A stretch of DNA of 35,233 nucleotides from Dactylosporangium sucinum (lineage in GTDB: Bacteria; Actinomycetota; Actinomycetes; Mycobacteriales; Micromonosporaceae). The translations under genes and the position numbers were made by a program. Every line of letters begins with the position of its first letter. Positions within the stretch are counted from its first letter, which is position 1. The notes under the pieces were generated by a model. It searched no databases and was not told the origin of the DNA. It worked only from the letters and a program-made list of their open reading frames with translations. This document shows positions 7,976 to 16,621 of the stretch, in pieces. Where the stretch lies: positions 1 to 35,233 of the forward strand of contig NZ_BMPI01000098.1 of the NCBI RefSeq assembly GCF_014647515.1, in the 5' to 3' direction.

Positions 7976-10900
7976 ATGGACCTGCTGATCGACGTGCGAG
8001 TGGCGCGACGGGACTCGACGGTGGCCCTGGACCGCACGGTCCGGATCCGCACCGATCCCGCCGGCTCCGTGACTGAGCTGATCACCGCGTTCCTGGGCTC
8101 GCTCGACCCGGCCGACCGCCCGCAGCAGACCACCTGGGCCTGGCTGGAGCGCACCGGCCGGCGGCTCGACCCGGCCAAACCCGTCGGCGAGCAGGGCCTG
8201 CGCTGCGGCGACGTCCTGCTGCTCGGCCCGCCGGAGCAGCCCCCGGTCCCGCCGCCGGGTGGCGAGCACCGGTTCGAGCTGCTCGTCGTCGCCGGGCCGG
8301 ACGCGGGCACCTGGCTGCCGCTGCCGCCGGGCGAGTTCGTCATCGGCACCGACCCCGGCGGCGACCTGGTCCTCAACGACCCCGCCGCCGGCCGCCGGCA
8401 CCTGCACCTGGGCATCGGCAGCCACGAGGTGGCCGCCACCGACCTGCGCTCGCCGGCCGGCACGCGGATCGACGGGGAGCCGCTGACCGGGACCGTGACG
8501 CTGACCGGGGGCCAGCTGCTGCGCCTCGGCGGCACGCTCATCGCGGTCGAGGAGGTGCCGGCCGAGCCGTCCGTGCCGGGCGGGCCGCCGCCGGCGGTGT
8601 GGCTGCCCGCGGTGCCGCAGCCGGTCCGCAAGCGGCGGTTCCGGCGCAGCCCGGCCGATCCCGCCGCCGACTTCGCCGCGGCCATGGACCGGGCGGAAGT
8701 CGACGCGGCGGTGAAGCACCGCTCCGTCGTGCGCACGCGGCGGGCCGAGCTGCCGAGCCTCGCCCACGTCGTGCGGGCGGCCGAGCGGCACGAGCCGCCC
8801 CGGCGCCGCCCCGACGACCTCGACTTCGTCACGCTGCGGGTCGGCACCGCCGACCGCCCCAGCCGGCTGCGCTTCGAGCAGGCGGCGACCAGCGGCGACT
8901 TCGACCCCGCGCACACCGACCGGATCACGGCGCTGCGCGAGCGGTACGCGACCGACCCCGACGTCCCGGTCGAGGCCGACCTCCGCGCGCTCGGCGCCCT
9001 CGGCGCGACCGGCCCCGGCCGCGACGCCGTCCTGCGCTCGTGGGTCGTCCAGCTGGCCGCCCTCGTGCGGCCGAACGACCTCGCGCTCGTCGTGCTGTGC
9101 GAGCCGGAGCGGGCCGGGCCGTGGGCGTGGACCGGCTGGCTGCCGCACACCCGCACGCTGACCGCCGCGATCGCGCCCGGCGCGCGCACCGTGGCCGCCG
9201 AGCCGGACGACCGGGCGCGCGTCCTGGCCCTCGTCGAGGCGCTCCTGCGCCAGCGCCGCCGCGGCCGCCACGCGATCGCCGAGGCGTTCACGCCGCACGT
9301 CGTCGTCGTGCTCCCGGATCCCCGTCCGGTACCGCGGGAGGCGCTGGCCCGGCTGGTCGAGGAGGGCCCGCGGGGCGGGATCAGCCTGCTCGTGGGCGCG
9401 GCGACCGCCGCCGAGCTGCCGGCGGGCGTGCCGGCCCGCGAGGGCGACGGGCTGAGCCTCACCGTCGCCGACCGGGTCGCCCGCGCGCTCGCCGCCACCC
9501 GGGACGCGGGCGGCGGCGCGGCCCCGCGGGTGGCCCCGCTGGCCGAGGTCCTCGGGCTGGCCGAGGTCACCCCGAGCACGATCGTCAAGCGCTGGGTGCC
9601 GTCGACCCGCGACCGCGGGCTGGCCGCGCCGATCGGGCTCGGCGGCGCCGGCCCGGTCACCGTCGACCTGCGCCGCGACGGGCCGCACGGGCTGGTCGCC
9701 GGGGTGGCCGGCTCCGGCCGCTCCTGGCTGCTGCGCTCGTACCTGGTCGCGCTCGCCGCCACCTACCCGGCGAACCGGCTCACGTTCGTGCTCGTGGACG
9801 AGCCCGGGGCCGACACGTTCGCCGAGTGCGCGACGCTGCCGCACACCGTCGGGGTGTTCGCCGACACCGACCAGCACCGGGCCCGCCGGGTGCTGATCTC
9901 GCTCAACGCCGAGGTGCGCCGCCGGGAGGGCGTCCTGCGCCGGCACGGGGTGAAGGACATCGGCGAGATGGAGCGCCGGCACCCGGCCGCGGCCCCGGCC
10001 AACCTGCTCATCGTGGTCGCCGAGATCGCCGCCGCGCCCGAGGAGTTCGTGCCCGGGCTGCGGGAGCTGGCCCGCCGGGGCCGGGCGACCGGGGTACACC
10101 TGCTGCTGGCCACGGCCGGCCCGCACGGCGTGGTCGACGACGACCTGCGCGCCGAGGCCGCGCTGCGGATCGCCCTGCGGGTCGAGGAGGAGGCCGACAG
10201 CCTGGAGGTGCTGGAGCGCCCCGACGCCGCCCACCTCTCGCCCCTGCTCCCCGGGCGCGCGTTCGTGCGGCTGGGCGGCGGCGAGCCGGAGCCGGTCCAG
10301 GTGGCGTACGGCGGGTTCCGCTCGCCGGCCGGCCGCCGCACCCAGCCGACGGCGATCACCGAGGTCCGCTTCGAGTCCGGCCTCGACGCCGACGCGGGGG
10401 CCCCGGTGGCCGCCGACGGCGACCGCACCGACCTCCAGCGCCTCGCCGAGGCGATCGCCGCCGCGCACCGCGAGGCCCGGGTGCCCGACCAGCCGCGGCC
10501 CTGGCAGCCGCCGCTCGCGGCGACGTACACGCTCGACGCGCTGGAAGCCGCCCCCGGCGTCTTCACCGCCCCGATCGGCATGGTCGACCTGCCCAACTCC
10601 CAGGTCCGCCAGGTCTGGCAGCTCGACCTGGAGGAGCTCGGCCACCTGCTGGTCTTCGGACCGGCCGGCGCCGGCAAGACCACGCTGCTGGACACGATCG
10701 CCGCGTCGTTCCAGCGGTGCTACGACGCCCAGGCGGTCCGGGTGTACCGCGTGAGCGGTGAGGAGGCCCTGGAGCTGCTCGGCACGATCGAGAGCCTGGT
10801 CCGCGAGCGGGCGGCCCTCGACGAGCACCACGGCGCCCGGGTGCTGGTGCTCGTCGACGGCCACGACCCGCTGCTCAACGACGCCCTCACCCGCGTCGCC

Positions 10901-11116
10901 GCCGAGGGCAAGGCGGCCGGCGTGCACCTCGTGCTGGCCACCGAGCAGCGCAGCGCGGTGCCGACCTCGCTGTCCCGGCTCATGCCCGGCCGGATCGCGC
11001 TGCGGGCCGCCGGGCGGGGCCTTGTGGAGGGCACGATCGAGCTGCAGGTGGCGACGGCCGGCGCAGCCGTCACGACTCCTGCACAGCGCCCCCGCCAGTT
11101 GCGCCTGGAAGTCTGA
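7976..11116 (+). CDS. Ubiquitin-like/FHA protein with two FtsK/EccC-type ATPase modules, no membrane helix
   Basis: A 1046-residue protein. Residues 1-85 resemble a ubiquitin-like (YukD-type) domain; 98-195 are an FHA phosphothreonine-binding domain (FVIGTDPGGDLVLNDP, then RRHLHLG). Residues 280-300 match the RRPDDxDFxxLRVG segment that follows the membrane helices in EccC/EssC, yet no hydrophobic helix is present before it. The first ATPase module has a degenerate Walker A (GVAGSGRS, 576-583, Lys to Arg) and Walker B (LLIVVAEIA). The second has an intact Walker A (GPAGAGKT, 895-902) and VLVLVDGHD. So it looks like a soluble relative of type VII secretion motors; no WXG100 gene is nearby. AAGGAAGG precedes ATG 7976. 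Function unknown; DNA- or protein-translocating roles are possible. Confidence 0.88.
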   Translation: MDLLIDVRVARRDSTVALDRTVRIRTDPAGSVTELITAFLGSLDPADRPQQTTWAWLERTGRRLDPAKPVGEQGLRCGDVLLLGPPEQPPVPPPGGEHRFELLVVAGPDAGTWLPLPPGEFVIGTDPGGDLVLNDPAAGRRHLHLGIGSHEVAATDLRSPAGTRIDGEPLTGTVTLTGGQLLRLGGTLIAVEEVPAEPSVPGGPPPAVWLPAVPQPVRKRRFRRSPADPAADFAAAMDRAEVDAAVKHRSVVRTRRAELPSLAHVVRAAERHEPPRRRPDDLDFVTLRVGTADRPSRLRFEQAATSGDFDPAHTDRITALRERYATDPDVPVEADLRALGALGATGPGRDAVLRSWVVQLAALVRPNDLALVVLCEPERAGPWAWTGWLPHTRTLTAAIAPGARTVAAEPDDRARVLALVEALLRQRRRGRHAIAEAFTPHVVVVLPDPRPVPREALARLVEEGPRGGISLLVGAATAAELPAGVPAREGDGLSLTVADRVARALAATRDAGGGAAPRVAPLAEVLGLAEVTPSTIVKRWVPSTRDRGLAAPIGLGGAGPVTVDLRRDGPHGLVAGVAGSGRSWLLRSYLVALAATYPANRLTFVLVDEPGADTFAECATLPHTVGVFADTDQHRARRVLISLNAEVRRREGVLRRHGVKDIGEMERRHPAAAPANLLIVVAEIAAAPEEFVPGLRELARRGRATGVHLLLATAGPHGVVDDDLRAEAALRIALRVEEEADSLEVLERPDAAHLSPLLPGRAFVRLGGGEPEPVQVAYGGFRSPAGRRTQPTAITEVRFESGLDADAGAPVAADGDRTDLQRLAEAIAAAHREARVPDQPRPWQPPLAATYTLDALEAAPGVFTAPIGMVDLPNSQVRQVWQLDLEELGHLLVFGPAGAGKTTLLDTIAASFQRCYDAQAVRVYRVSGEEALELLGTIESLVRERAALDEHHGARVLVLVDGHDPLLNDALTRVAAEGKAAGVHLVLATEQRSAVPTSLSRLMPGRIALRAAGRGLVEGTIELQVATAGAAVTTPAQRPRQLRLEV

Positions 11117-11131
11117 GTACGCTGAACCATC

Positions 11132-12019
11132 GTGCAGCAGAACTATCGCGCGGGATTCGCGTGCTTCGTCGGCCGTCCGAACGCGGGGAAGTCGACGCTG
11201 ACCAACGCGATCGTCGGTCAGAAGATCGCGATCACGTCGGCCAAGCCGCAGACCACCCGGCACACCGTGCGCGGCGTCGTCCACCGGACCGACGCCCAGC
11301 TCGTGCTGGTCGACACCCCAGGGCTGCACCGGCCCCGCACGCTGCTCGGCGAGCGGCTCAACGACCTGGTCCGCTCGACCTGGAGCGAGGTCGACGTCAT
11401 CGGCCTCTGCCTGCCGGCCGACGAGGAGATCGGGCGGGGTGACCGGTTCATCAGCGGCGAGATCGCCGAGCTGAAGGCGACCCTGGTCGCCGTGGTCACC
11501 AAGACCGACCTGGTCGACCGGGCCACCCTCGCCAAGCGGCTGCTCGCGGTGCAGGAGCTGGGCGAGTTCGCCGACATCGTGCCGGTGAGCGCGGTGTCGG
11601 GGGAGCAGGTCGGCACGCTGGTCGACGTCATGATCGGCCACCTGCCGGCGTCCCCCCAGCTGTACCCCGACGACATGCTCACCGACGAGCCCGAGCACGT
11701 GCTGATGGCCGAGCTGATCCGCGAGGCCGCGCTGGAGGGCGTGCGCGACGAGCTGCCGCACTCGATCGCGGTGCTGGTCGAGGAGGTGCTGGTCGAGGAC
11801 TCGGGGCTGACGAAGGTCTACGCCGACATCTACGTCGAGCGCTCCAGCCAGAAGGCGATCGTCATCGGCCACCAGGCGAGCCGCCTCAAGGACGTCGGCA
11901 CCCGCGCGCGGCGCGCCATCGAGGACCTCGTCGGCGGCCGCGTCTACCTCGACCTGCACGTCCGAGTGGCCAAGGACTGGCAGCGCGACCCGAAGCAGCT
12001 GCGCCGCCTGGGGTTCTAG
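11132..12019 (+). CDS. era: GTPase Era
   Basis: A 295-residue essential-type GTPase that binds the 3' end of 16S rRNA and helps 30S subunit assembly. G1 is GRPNAGKS (residues 14-21), G2 lies in KPQTTRHTVRG, G3 is DTPG, and G4 is TKTD. A C-terminal KH domain (SSQKAIVIGHQASRLKDVGTRARR) ends with the typical RDPKQLRRLGF. Start is GTG 11132, 15 nt after the FHA/FtsK gene. The recO ATG follows directly on its stop, so era-recO-uppS form one operon. Confidence 0.97.
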   Translation: MQQNYRAGFACFVGRPNAGKSTLTNAIVGQKIAITSAKPQTTRHTVRGVVHRTDAQLVLVDTPGLHRPRTLLGERLNDLVRSTWSEVDVIGLCLPADEEIGRGDRFISGEIAELKATLVAVVTKTDLVDRATLAKRLLAVQELGEFADIVPVSAVSGEQVGTLVDVMIGHLPASPQLYPDDMLTDEPEHVLMAELIREAALEGVRDELPHSIAVLVEEVLVEDSGLTKVYADIYVERSSQKAIVIGHQASRLKDVGTRARRAIEDLVGGRVYLDLHVRVAKDWQRDPKQLRRLGF

Positions 12020-12796
12020 ATGCAGTTCCGGGGCCGGCTCTATCGGGACGACGCGGTGGTGCTGCGCCTGCAGAAGCTCGGCGAGTCCGACCGGATCGTG
12101 ACGCTGTTCACCCGCCACCACGGGCGGATCCGGGCGGTGGCCAAGGGTGTGCGCCGGACCATGTCGAAGTTCGGCGGGCGGCTCGAGCCGTTCGGCCACG
12201 TCGACGTGCAGCTCATGGAGGGCCGCACGCTCGACGTGATCAGCCAGGTCGAGGGCGTGGACCTGTTCGGCCGGCGGCTCATGGCGGACTACCCGCGGTA
12301 CACGGTGGCCAGCGCCATCGCCGAGACAGCCGAGCGGCTCACGCCGGTCGAGCAGGAGCCGTCGCTCAAGTTGTACCTCCTGACGCTCGGGGCGATGCGC
12401 GCCCTGTCCCTCGGCGAACACGCGAGCAGCCTGGTCCTCGACGCCTACCTGCTGCGCGCGATGTCCGCCGCCGGCTGGGCGCCCGCGCTGCGCGAGTGCG
12501 CGGTGTGCGGCACCCCGGGCCCGCACCGCGGCTTCTCGGTCCCGGCCGGCGGCGCCGTGTGCCCCGACTGCCGCCCGCCCGGCGCCGGCCACCCGGCACC
12601 TGCGACGATCGAACTGATGGCGGCCCTCGCGGAGGGTGACTGGCCGAGCGCCGACGCGAGCGAGCCGGTGTTCCGGCGCGAGGCGAGCGGGCTGGTCGCC
12701 GCGCACCTGCAGTGGCACCTGGAACGCGCGCTACGCTCGCTTCCGCTGGTCGACCGTGACGACACCGCGCGAATCCGGAAGGACACCGCTTCGTGA
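12020..12796 (+). CDS. recO: DNA repair protein RecO
   Basis: A 258-residue RecO, which anneals single-stranded DNA and loads RecA with RecR in gap repair. The N-terminal OB fold is seen in YRDDAVVLRLQKLGESDRIVTLFT and GRIRAVAKGVR. The C-terminal helical part carries a four-cysteine zinc site, ECAVCG then VCPDCR. ATG 12020 abuts the era stop with no spacing, and the uppS GTG overlaps its stop by 4 nt, showing tight translational coupling. The era-recO-uppS order is conserved in actinobacteria; amiA2, present there in M. tuberculosis, is absent. Confidence 0.96.
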   Translation: MQFRGRLYRDDAVVLRLQKLGESDRIVTLFTRHHGRIRAVAKGVRRTMSKFGGRLEPFGHVDVQLMEGRTLDVISQVEGVDLFGRRLMADYPRYTVASAIAETAERLTPVEQEPSLKLYLLTLGAMRALSLGEHASSLVLDAYLLRAMSAAGWAPALRECAVCGTPGPHRGFSVPAGGAVCPDCRPPGAGHPAPATIELMAALAEGDWPSADASEPVFRREASGLVAAHLQWHLERALRSLPLVDRDDTARIRKDTAS

Positions 12797-13593
12797 GCAA
12801 AGGCACCTACCGTCCGCCGTCACAGCACCCGAGCGGTGCGCGCCCGCCCGCGCTGCCGAAGGAGGCCGTCCCGCAGCACGTGGCGATCATCATGGACGGC
12901 AACGGCCGCTGGGCGAAGCAGCGCGGCCTGCCCCGCACGGCCGGGCACACGGCGGGCGAGGCGGCCCTGTTCGACGTGATCGAGGGTGCCCTGGAGCTCG
13001 GCGTGAAGTACGTCTCGGCGTACGCCTTCTCGACGGAGAACTGGAAGCGCTCCCCGGACGAGGTCCGCTTCCTCATGAACTTCAACCGCGACACGATCCA
13101 CCGCCGCCGCGACGAGTTCCACGAGATGGGCATCAGGGTCCGCTGGGCGGGACGCCGCCCCCGCCTGTGGCGCTCCGTCATCCAGGAACTGGAGTACGCC
13201 GAGCAGCTCACCCGCCACAACGACAAGCTGACGTTCACGATGTGCGTGAACTACGGCGGCCGGGCGGAGGTCGCGGACGCGGCGGCCCGCATCGCCGCGG
13301 ACGTGGCGGCCGGCCGGCTGAAGGCGGACCGGATCTCGGAGAAGACCTTCGCGCGGTACCTCGACGAGCCCGACCTGCCGGACGTCGACCTGATGATCCG
13401 CAGCTCGGGCGAGATGCGGACGTCGAACTTCATGATCTGGCAGGCGGCCTACGCCGAGTTCGTCTCGATCGACACCCTGTGGCCCGACTTCGACCGCCGC
13501 CACCTGTGGTACGCCTGCGAGGTCTACGCCAAGCGCGACCGCCGCTTCGGCGGCGCCATCCCCAACCCGGTGATCCCGACCCTGACCGCGTAA
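12793..13593 (+). CDS. uppS: Long-chain (2Z)-isoprenyl diphosphate synthase (UppS family)
   Basis: A 266-residue cis-prenyltransferase that adds isopentenyl diphosphate units to make the lipid carrier for cell wall glycans. The signature MDGNGRWAKQRGLPR is present with the catalytic Asp, and the C-terminal region II motif RSSGEMRTSNFMIWQ is intact, along with AFSTENWKRS. Chain length (undecaprenyl or decaprenyl) cannot be read from the sequence. An N-terminal extension of about 28 residues is usual in actinobacteria (Rv2361c-like). Start is GTG 12793, overlapping the recO stop. It ends 14 nt before a large inverted repeat that probably stops transcription. Confidence 0.96.
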   Translation: MSKGTYRPPSQHPSGARPPALPKEAVPQHVAIIMDGNGRWAKQRGLPRTAGHTAGEAALFDVIEGALELGVKYVSAYAFSTENWKRSPDEVRFLMNFNRDTIHRRRDEFHEMGIRVRWAGRRPRLWRSVIQELEYAEQLTRHNDKLTFTMCVNYGGRAEVADAAARIAADVAAGRLKADRISEKTFARYLDEPDLPDVDLMIRSSGEMRTSNFMIWQAAYAEFVSIDTLWPDFDRRHLWYACEVYAKRDRRFGGAIPNPVIPTLTA

Positions 13594-13606
13594 CCCCCCT
13601 TCAGGT

Positions 13607-13682
13607 GTCGATCTTGCAGTTGTGGTGCCGCGACACTCCGTGAATGTCCGGGTTTGTCAGGCACCACAACTGCAAGATCGAC
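13607..13682. repeat. Perfect 23-bp inverted repeat between convergent genes
   Basis: GTCGATCTTGCAGTTGTGG plus TGCC at 13607-13629 is repeated exactly in inverse at 13660-13682 around a 30-nt loop with its own small stem. It sits between the uppS stop and the stop of the small PHP-linked gene, where a two-way terminator is expected, but it has no T run. Related palindromes lie at 21585-21655 and 35037-35122, so it is a dispersed element rather than a one-off hairpin. Confidence 0.9.
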
Positions 13683-13701
13683 GCGGTGATGGCCGCGACC
13701 G

Positions 13702-14079
13702 TCAGTGGTCGTGGCAGCACGGGGTCTGGGACGGGGGCTCGAACGGGACCAGGACGCCGTTGCGGGCGAACTGGGTCACCAGCGTCAGTTTGCCCTCGCG
13801 CCAGATCGGGCGCACGAAGTCGCGGGTGTCGATCAGCATCTCCGGGACCACGAGCGCGCCGCCCAGGATTGTCACCTGGTCGATCGCGGACTCGGCCAGG
13901 ACCGTCGCGACCGGGATCGTGCCGACCAGCTTGTCCGAGCCCTCGAACAGGACCGCCCGCGCGCCCTCCGGCGGGTCCTCGAACGCTACCTCGACCTTGC
14001 CGCCCGCGAAGTGCGTGAACGCGGGGCGGCCGCCCACCAGGATGTGGTGGTCGGCCGCCTTGACATCGTCGAACTGCAT
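13702..14079 (-). CDS. Small conserved-looking protein coupled to the PHP hydrolase, Cys-Cys-His-Asp-His tail
   Basis: A 125-residue soluble protein with no recognised family. It is mostly short beta-strand-like segments (ILVGGRPAFTHFAGGKVEVAFED, cut here to note its alternating pattern at residues 13-35) and ends with PCCHDH, a possible metal-binding tail. No signal peptide or membrane helix is seen. Its ATG overlaps the TAA stop of the PHP gene by one base (14079), a clear sign of translational coupling, so the two products probably act on one substrate or in one complex. Codon bias at third positions is normal for the window, which supports it as real. Confidence 0.72.
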   Translation of the reverse strand: MQFDDVKAADHHILVGGRPAFTHFAGGKVEVAFEDPPEGARAVLFEGSDKLVGTIPVATVLAESAIDQVTILGGALVVPEMLIDTRDFVRPIWREGKLTLVTQFARNGVLVPFEPPSQTPCCHDH

Positions 14080-15806
14080 TACTTGCCGTACACCCAGATC
14101 GGGTTGGCGTAGAACCAGAGGTCCTTCCACGGGTCGGCGTCGCCCATCACGTCGATCGCCGGGCCCACCGGGTCGATCGCCGCGCCGAGGTAGCCGGGCG
14201 CCGTGCGGTTGCCGTCGGTGCCGCGGACGCGGACGTAGAAGGCCTGGTCGACGCGGCCGAGGTCGTAGGTGAAGGACACCGTGCCGGTGCTCTTGTTCAC
14301 CTCGAACGACTTCACGACCTTGGTGTCGGGGGCCTTGAACGAGTCCTTGTCCGCGACCTCGCCGGTGACGGCGCCGCGGATGACGTCGACCCGGGCGAGC
14401 GTCGGGATGAAGTTCGCCCAGTTCGGCGTGTTCGCCAGCTGGATCTTGATGACCAGCTCGACGCTCTGGCCGCGGCGGACGACGAGCGAGTCGCCGAGGG
14501 TGACGCCGACCGGCGTGCCCTTCGGGCGGACCGTGACGTCGAGGTCGCTGATCAGGCCGCCGTGGTCGACCCAGACGCGGCCGGCCCGCAGGCCCTCCAT
14601 GACGGCGGCGTAGCCGAAGTTGCGCGCGCCGACGTGGGTGCGGCTGTAGTAGCCGGGCCAGAAGTCGCCGGGCGTGAGGCTGGTCGGCTGGCCGTAGACC
14701 GGGTCGGAGTGGAACCCGTTCTTGTTGAAGTCGCTGTCGGCCGGCCGCTTCGCCGTCTCGCCGTAGACGACGTGCGAGTCGGAGTTGGCGGTGATCGACC
14801 ACGACTTGCCCTCGGCGAGGAGGCTGTCCCAGAGGCCGCCGACCGTCGAGGTCATCCAGTCGAAGCCGCCCCAGGTGCGGTAGCTCTCCGGCGGGTAGCC
14901 GGCGAACGAGTTCGCGTTGGGCGAGTTGCCGTAGAAGCCGCGGGCGCTGCCGCCGCCGTTCGGCACCGCGAAGCCGGCGGCCTGGTGGCCGGGGGCGCCC
15001 TCGAAGCCGATGGCGATCTTCGGGTTGGCGTCGCGCCAGCCGCGGATCTCGTGCGGCGAGTCGATGCCGTTGCGGGCCGGGTGGTTGGCCAGGAACAGCG
15101 CGTCCTGGATCCGGCGCTTGGCGACCTGCTCGCCGAGGAACTTCACGCCGGCGATGGCGAGGGCCTCGGTGACGTTGGCCGGGTTGACCGCGCCGACGAC
15201 CGAGCCGTCGAACGTGTTCTCGAACTCCTTGAGGACGGCGACCTCGTTGGCACCGGGGTGCACGAAGACGGTGCCGTGCTCGGCGGCCGGGATGTTCCAC
15301 TCCAGGCCCTGGAACACCAGCAGGTCCTTGAAGTCCTCGCGGGCCTCGCGGATCTGCGGGTTGACCTTCTCCACGCCGATCTTGGCGTGGTTGACGCTGC
15401 CGTGGTCGGTGATGACCATCCAGTCCAGGCCGTACGCCGACGCGTGCTTCACGTTGTCGATGACCCGGTACATGGCGTCGCTGCTGTACTGCGTGTGGAT
15501 GTGGTGGTCGCCGGCGAGCCACTTGTAGTTCTGCGAGACCGGGCGGCCGTGCCCGTGACGGTCGAAGCCGTCGAAGCCGCCGTGGTTGTCGTCGTCGCCG
15601 TGCGCGTGGGCGATGCCCGCGTTCGCGAGCGCGCCACCCGCGGCGGCCGCGGCGCCGAGCAGGCCGGCGCGGCGCAGGAAGCCGCGGCGGGACACGTCGG
15701 CGGGCGAGAGCTCGCTGTCCGGGATGGAGGCGTCGAGCACCGCGGGGACGTCGCCGGCTGCCTGCGGCATGTCCTCGTGGTGATGGTGGTGGTGGCCGTG
15801 GCCCAT
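14079..15806 (-). CDS. Tat-exported PHP-domain metallohydrolase (CehA/McbA type)
   Basis: A 575-residue protein. Residues 5-10 are six consecutive histidines, followed by a twin-arginine signal (SRRGFLRR at 39-46, then an alanine-rich helix ending AHAHG about 70). The mature part starts with a His/Asp/Gly-rich linker, then a PHP fold: DHHIHTQYSSD (100-110), VITDHG (131-136), LFLANHP and ANSDSH, all metal ligands of the PHP superfamily. The C-terminal third is a beta-rich domain. Known relatives cleave phosphoesters or carbamates; the substrate here is unknown. ATG 15806 has GGAG 8 nt upstream; an ATG at 15839 is in frame. Likely folded with metals in the cytosol before export. First gene of a pair with 13702-14079. 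Confidence 0.88.
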   Translation of the reverse strand: MGHGHHHHHHEDMPQAAGDVPAVLDASIPDSELSPADVSRRGFLRRAGLLGAAAAAGGALANAGIAHAHGDDDNHGGFDGFDRHGHGRPVSQNYKWLAGDHHIHTQYSSDAMYRVIDNVKHASAYGLDWMVITDHGSVNHAKIGVEKVNPQIREAREDFKDLLVFQGLEWNIPAAEHGTVFVHPGANEVAVLKEFENTFDGSVVGAVNPANVTEALAIAGVKFLGEQVAKRRIQDALFLANHPARNGIDSPHEIRGWRDANPKIAIGFEGAPGHQAAGFAVPNGGGSARGFYGNSPNANSFAGYPPESYRTWGGFDWMTSTVGGLWDSLLAEGKSWSITANSDSHVVYGETAKRPADSDFNKNGFHSDPVYGQPTSLTPGDFWPGYYSRTHVGARNFGYAAVMEGLRAGRVWVDHGGLISDLDVTVRPKGTPVGVTLGDSLVVRRGQSVELVIKIQLANTPNWANFIPTLARVDVIRGAVTGEVADKDSFKAPDTKVVKSFEVNKSTGTVSFTYDLGRVDQAFYVRVRGTDGNRTAPGYLGAAIDPVGPAIDVMGDADPWKDLWFYANPIWVYGK

Positions 15807-15883
15807 GAAGAGGCTCCGTTCGGTGTTGATGGTCCTCATGGGCGAATCTCGACCGCTTCTGCGAACAACAGGTAGCGATCTGC

Positions 15884-16621
15884 CTATGTGTGCACGAACT
15901 TCAGCGTGATCACGGCCGCGGCAAGCATCACGCCAGCGACCACCACGAATGCGTCTGGCCAGCCGAAACGCGCCGGGCGGGCGGCCGTGCGCGGGGTGCC
16001 GCGGTCGAACCCCCGCGCCTCCATCGCCGTGGCGAGCCGGATCCCGCGCCGGATCGCGGCCACGAGCAGCCCGAACAGCGTCGAGGCGAACAGCCGCAGG
16101 CGGGCGACCGGGTTCCAGCCGGCGTCGATCCCGCGGGCCCGGCGGGCCAGGCCGAGCAGCCGATACTCGTCGGCGAGCAGCGGCGCCAGCCGCAGCGCGG
16201 CGAGCGCGGCGATCGCGAAGCGCGGCGGCACCCGCAGGTGGGCGATCAGCGAGTCGGCGAGGTCGGTCGGGTCGATCGTGGCGAACACCAGGAACCCGGG
16301 CAGCCCGACCGCGACCAGCCGCAGCGCGTAGCCGGCCGCGTGCTCCCGGACGTCGACGCCGGCGACGGACGCCAGCACCGGGCTGTCCCGGGCGCCGAGG
16401 AACACGGTGAACAGGAAGATGAACAGCGCCGAGGTCAGCAGCGGCCAGCCGCGCCGCCATAGCGCGCCCGGCGCCAGGCCGGTGAGCGGCAGCAGCGCCA
16501 GCTCGGCGGCGACGGCGACCGCGGTGACGAACGGGTCGACGGTGGTGAGCACCGCCGCCGTCAGCAGCGTCGCGGCGAGCAGCTTGGCGACCGCGTCGCG
16601 CCGCCCGAGCCACCCGGTCAC
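15884..16621 (-). CDS. ykoC: ECF transporter T component (YkoC-like)
   Basis: A 245-residue membrane protein with about five hydrophobic helices and the EcfT coupling motifs: ALRLAPLLADEYRLLGLARRARGI and AIRRGIRLATAMEARGFDRG, the latter holding the (A/S)xMxARG(F) box that contacts the ATPases. It forms the transmembrane scaffold of an energy-coupling-factor importer. Start is GTG 16621, overlapping the TGA of the ATPase gene by 4 nt. It is the third gene of a riboswitch-controlled S-A-T operon that should import a thiamine precursor. Confidence 0.88.
   Translation of the reverse strand: MTGWLGRRDAVAKLLAATLLTAAVLTTVDPFVTAVAVAAELALLPLTGLAPGALWRRGWPLLTSALFIFLFTVFLGARDSPVLASVAGVDVREHAAGYALRLVAVGLPGFLVFATIDPTDLADSLIAHLRVPPRFAIAALAALRLAPLLADEYRLLGLARRARGIDAGWNPVARLRLFASTLFGLLVAAIRRGIRLATAMEARGFDRGTPRTAARPARFGWPDAFVVVAGVMLAAAVITLKFVHT

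Noticed and set aside
7976..11116. Type VII secretion locus
   Set aside because: No WXG100, EccB, EccD, EccE or mycosin gene is seen anywhere in the window, and the ATPase has no membrane helices.
7814..12718. A reverse-strand frame open for about 1630 codons across the FHA/FtsK, era and recO genes
   Set aside because: Its translation is a repetitive Arg/Ala/Gly/Pro/His/Asp mix with no domain. It is the antisense of well-supported genes; long open antisense frames are expected at this GC content.
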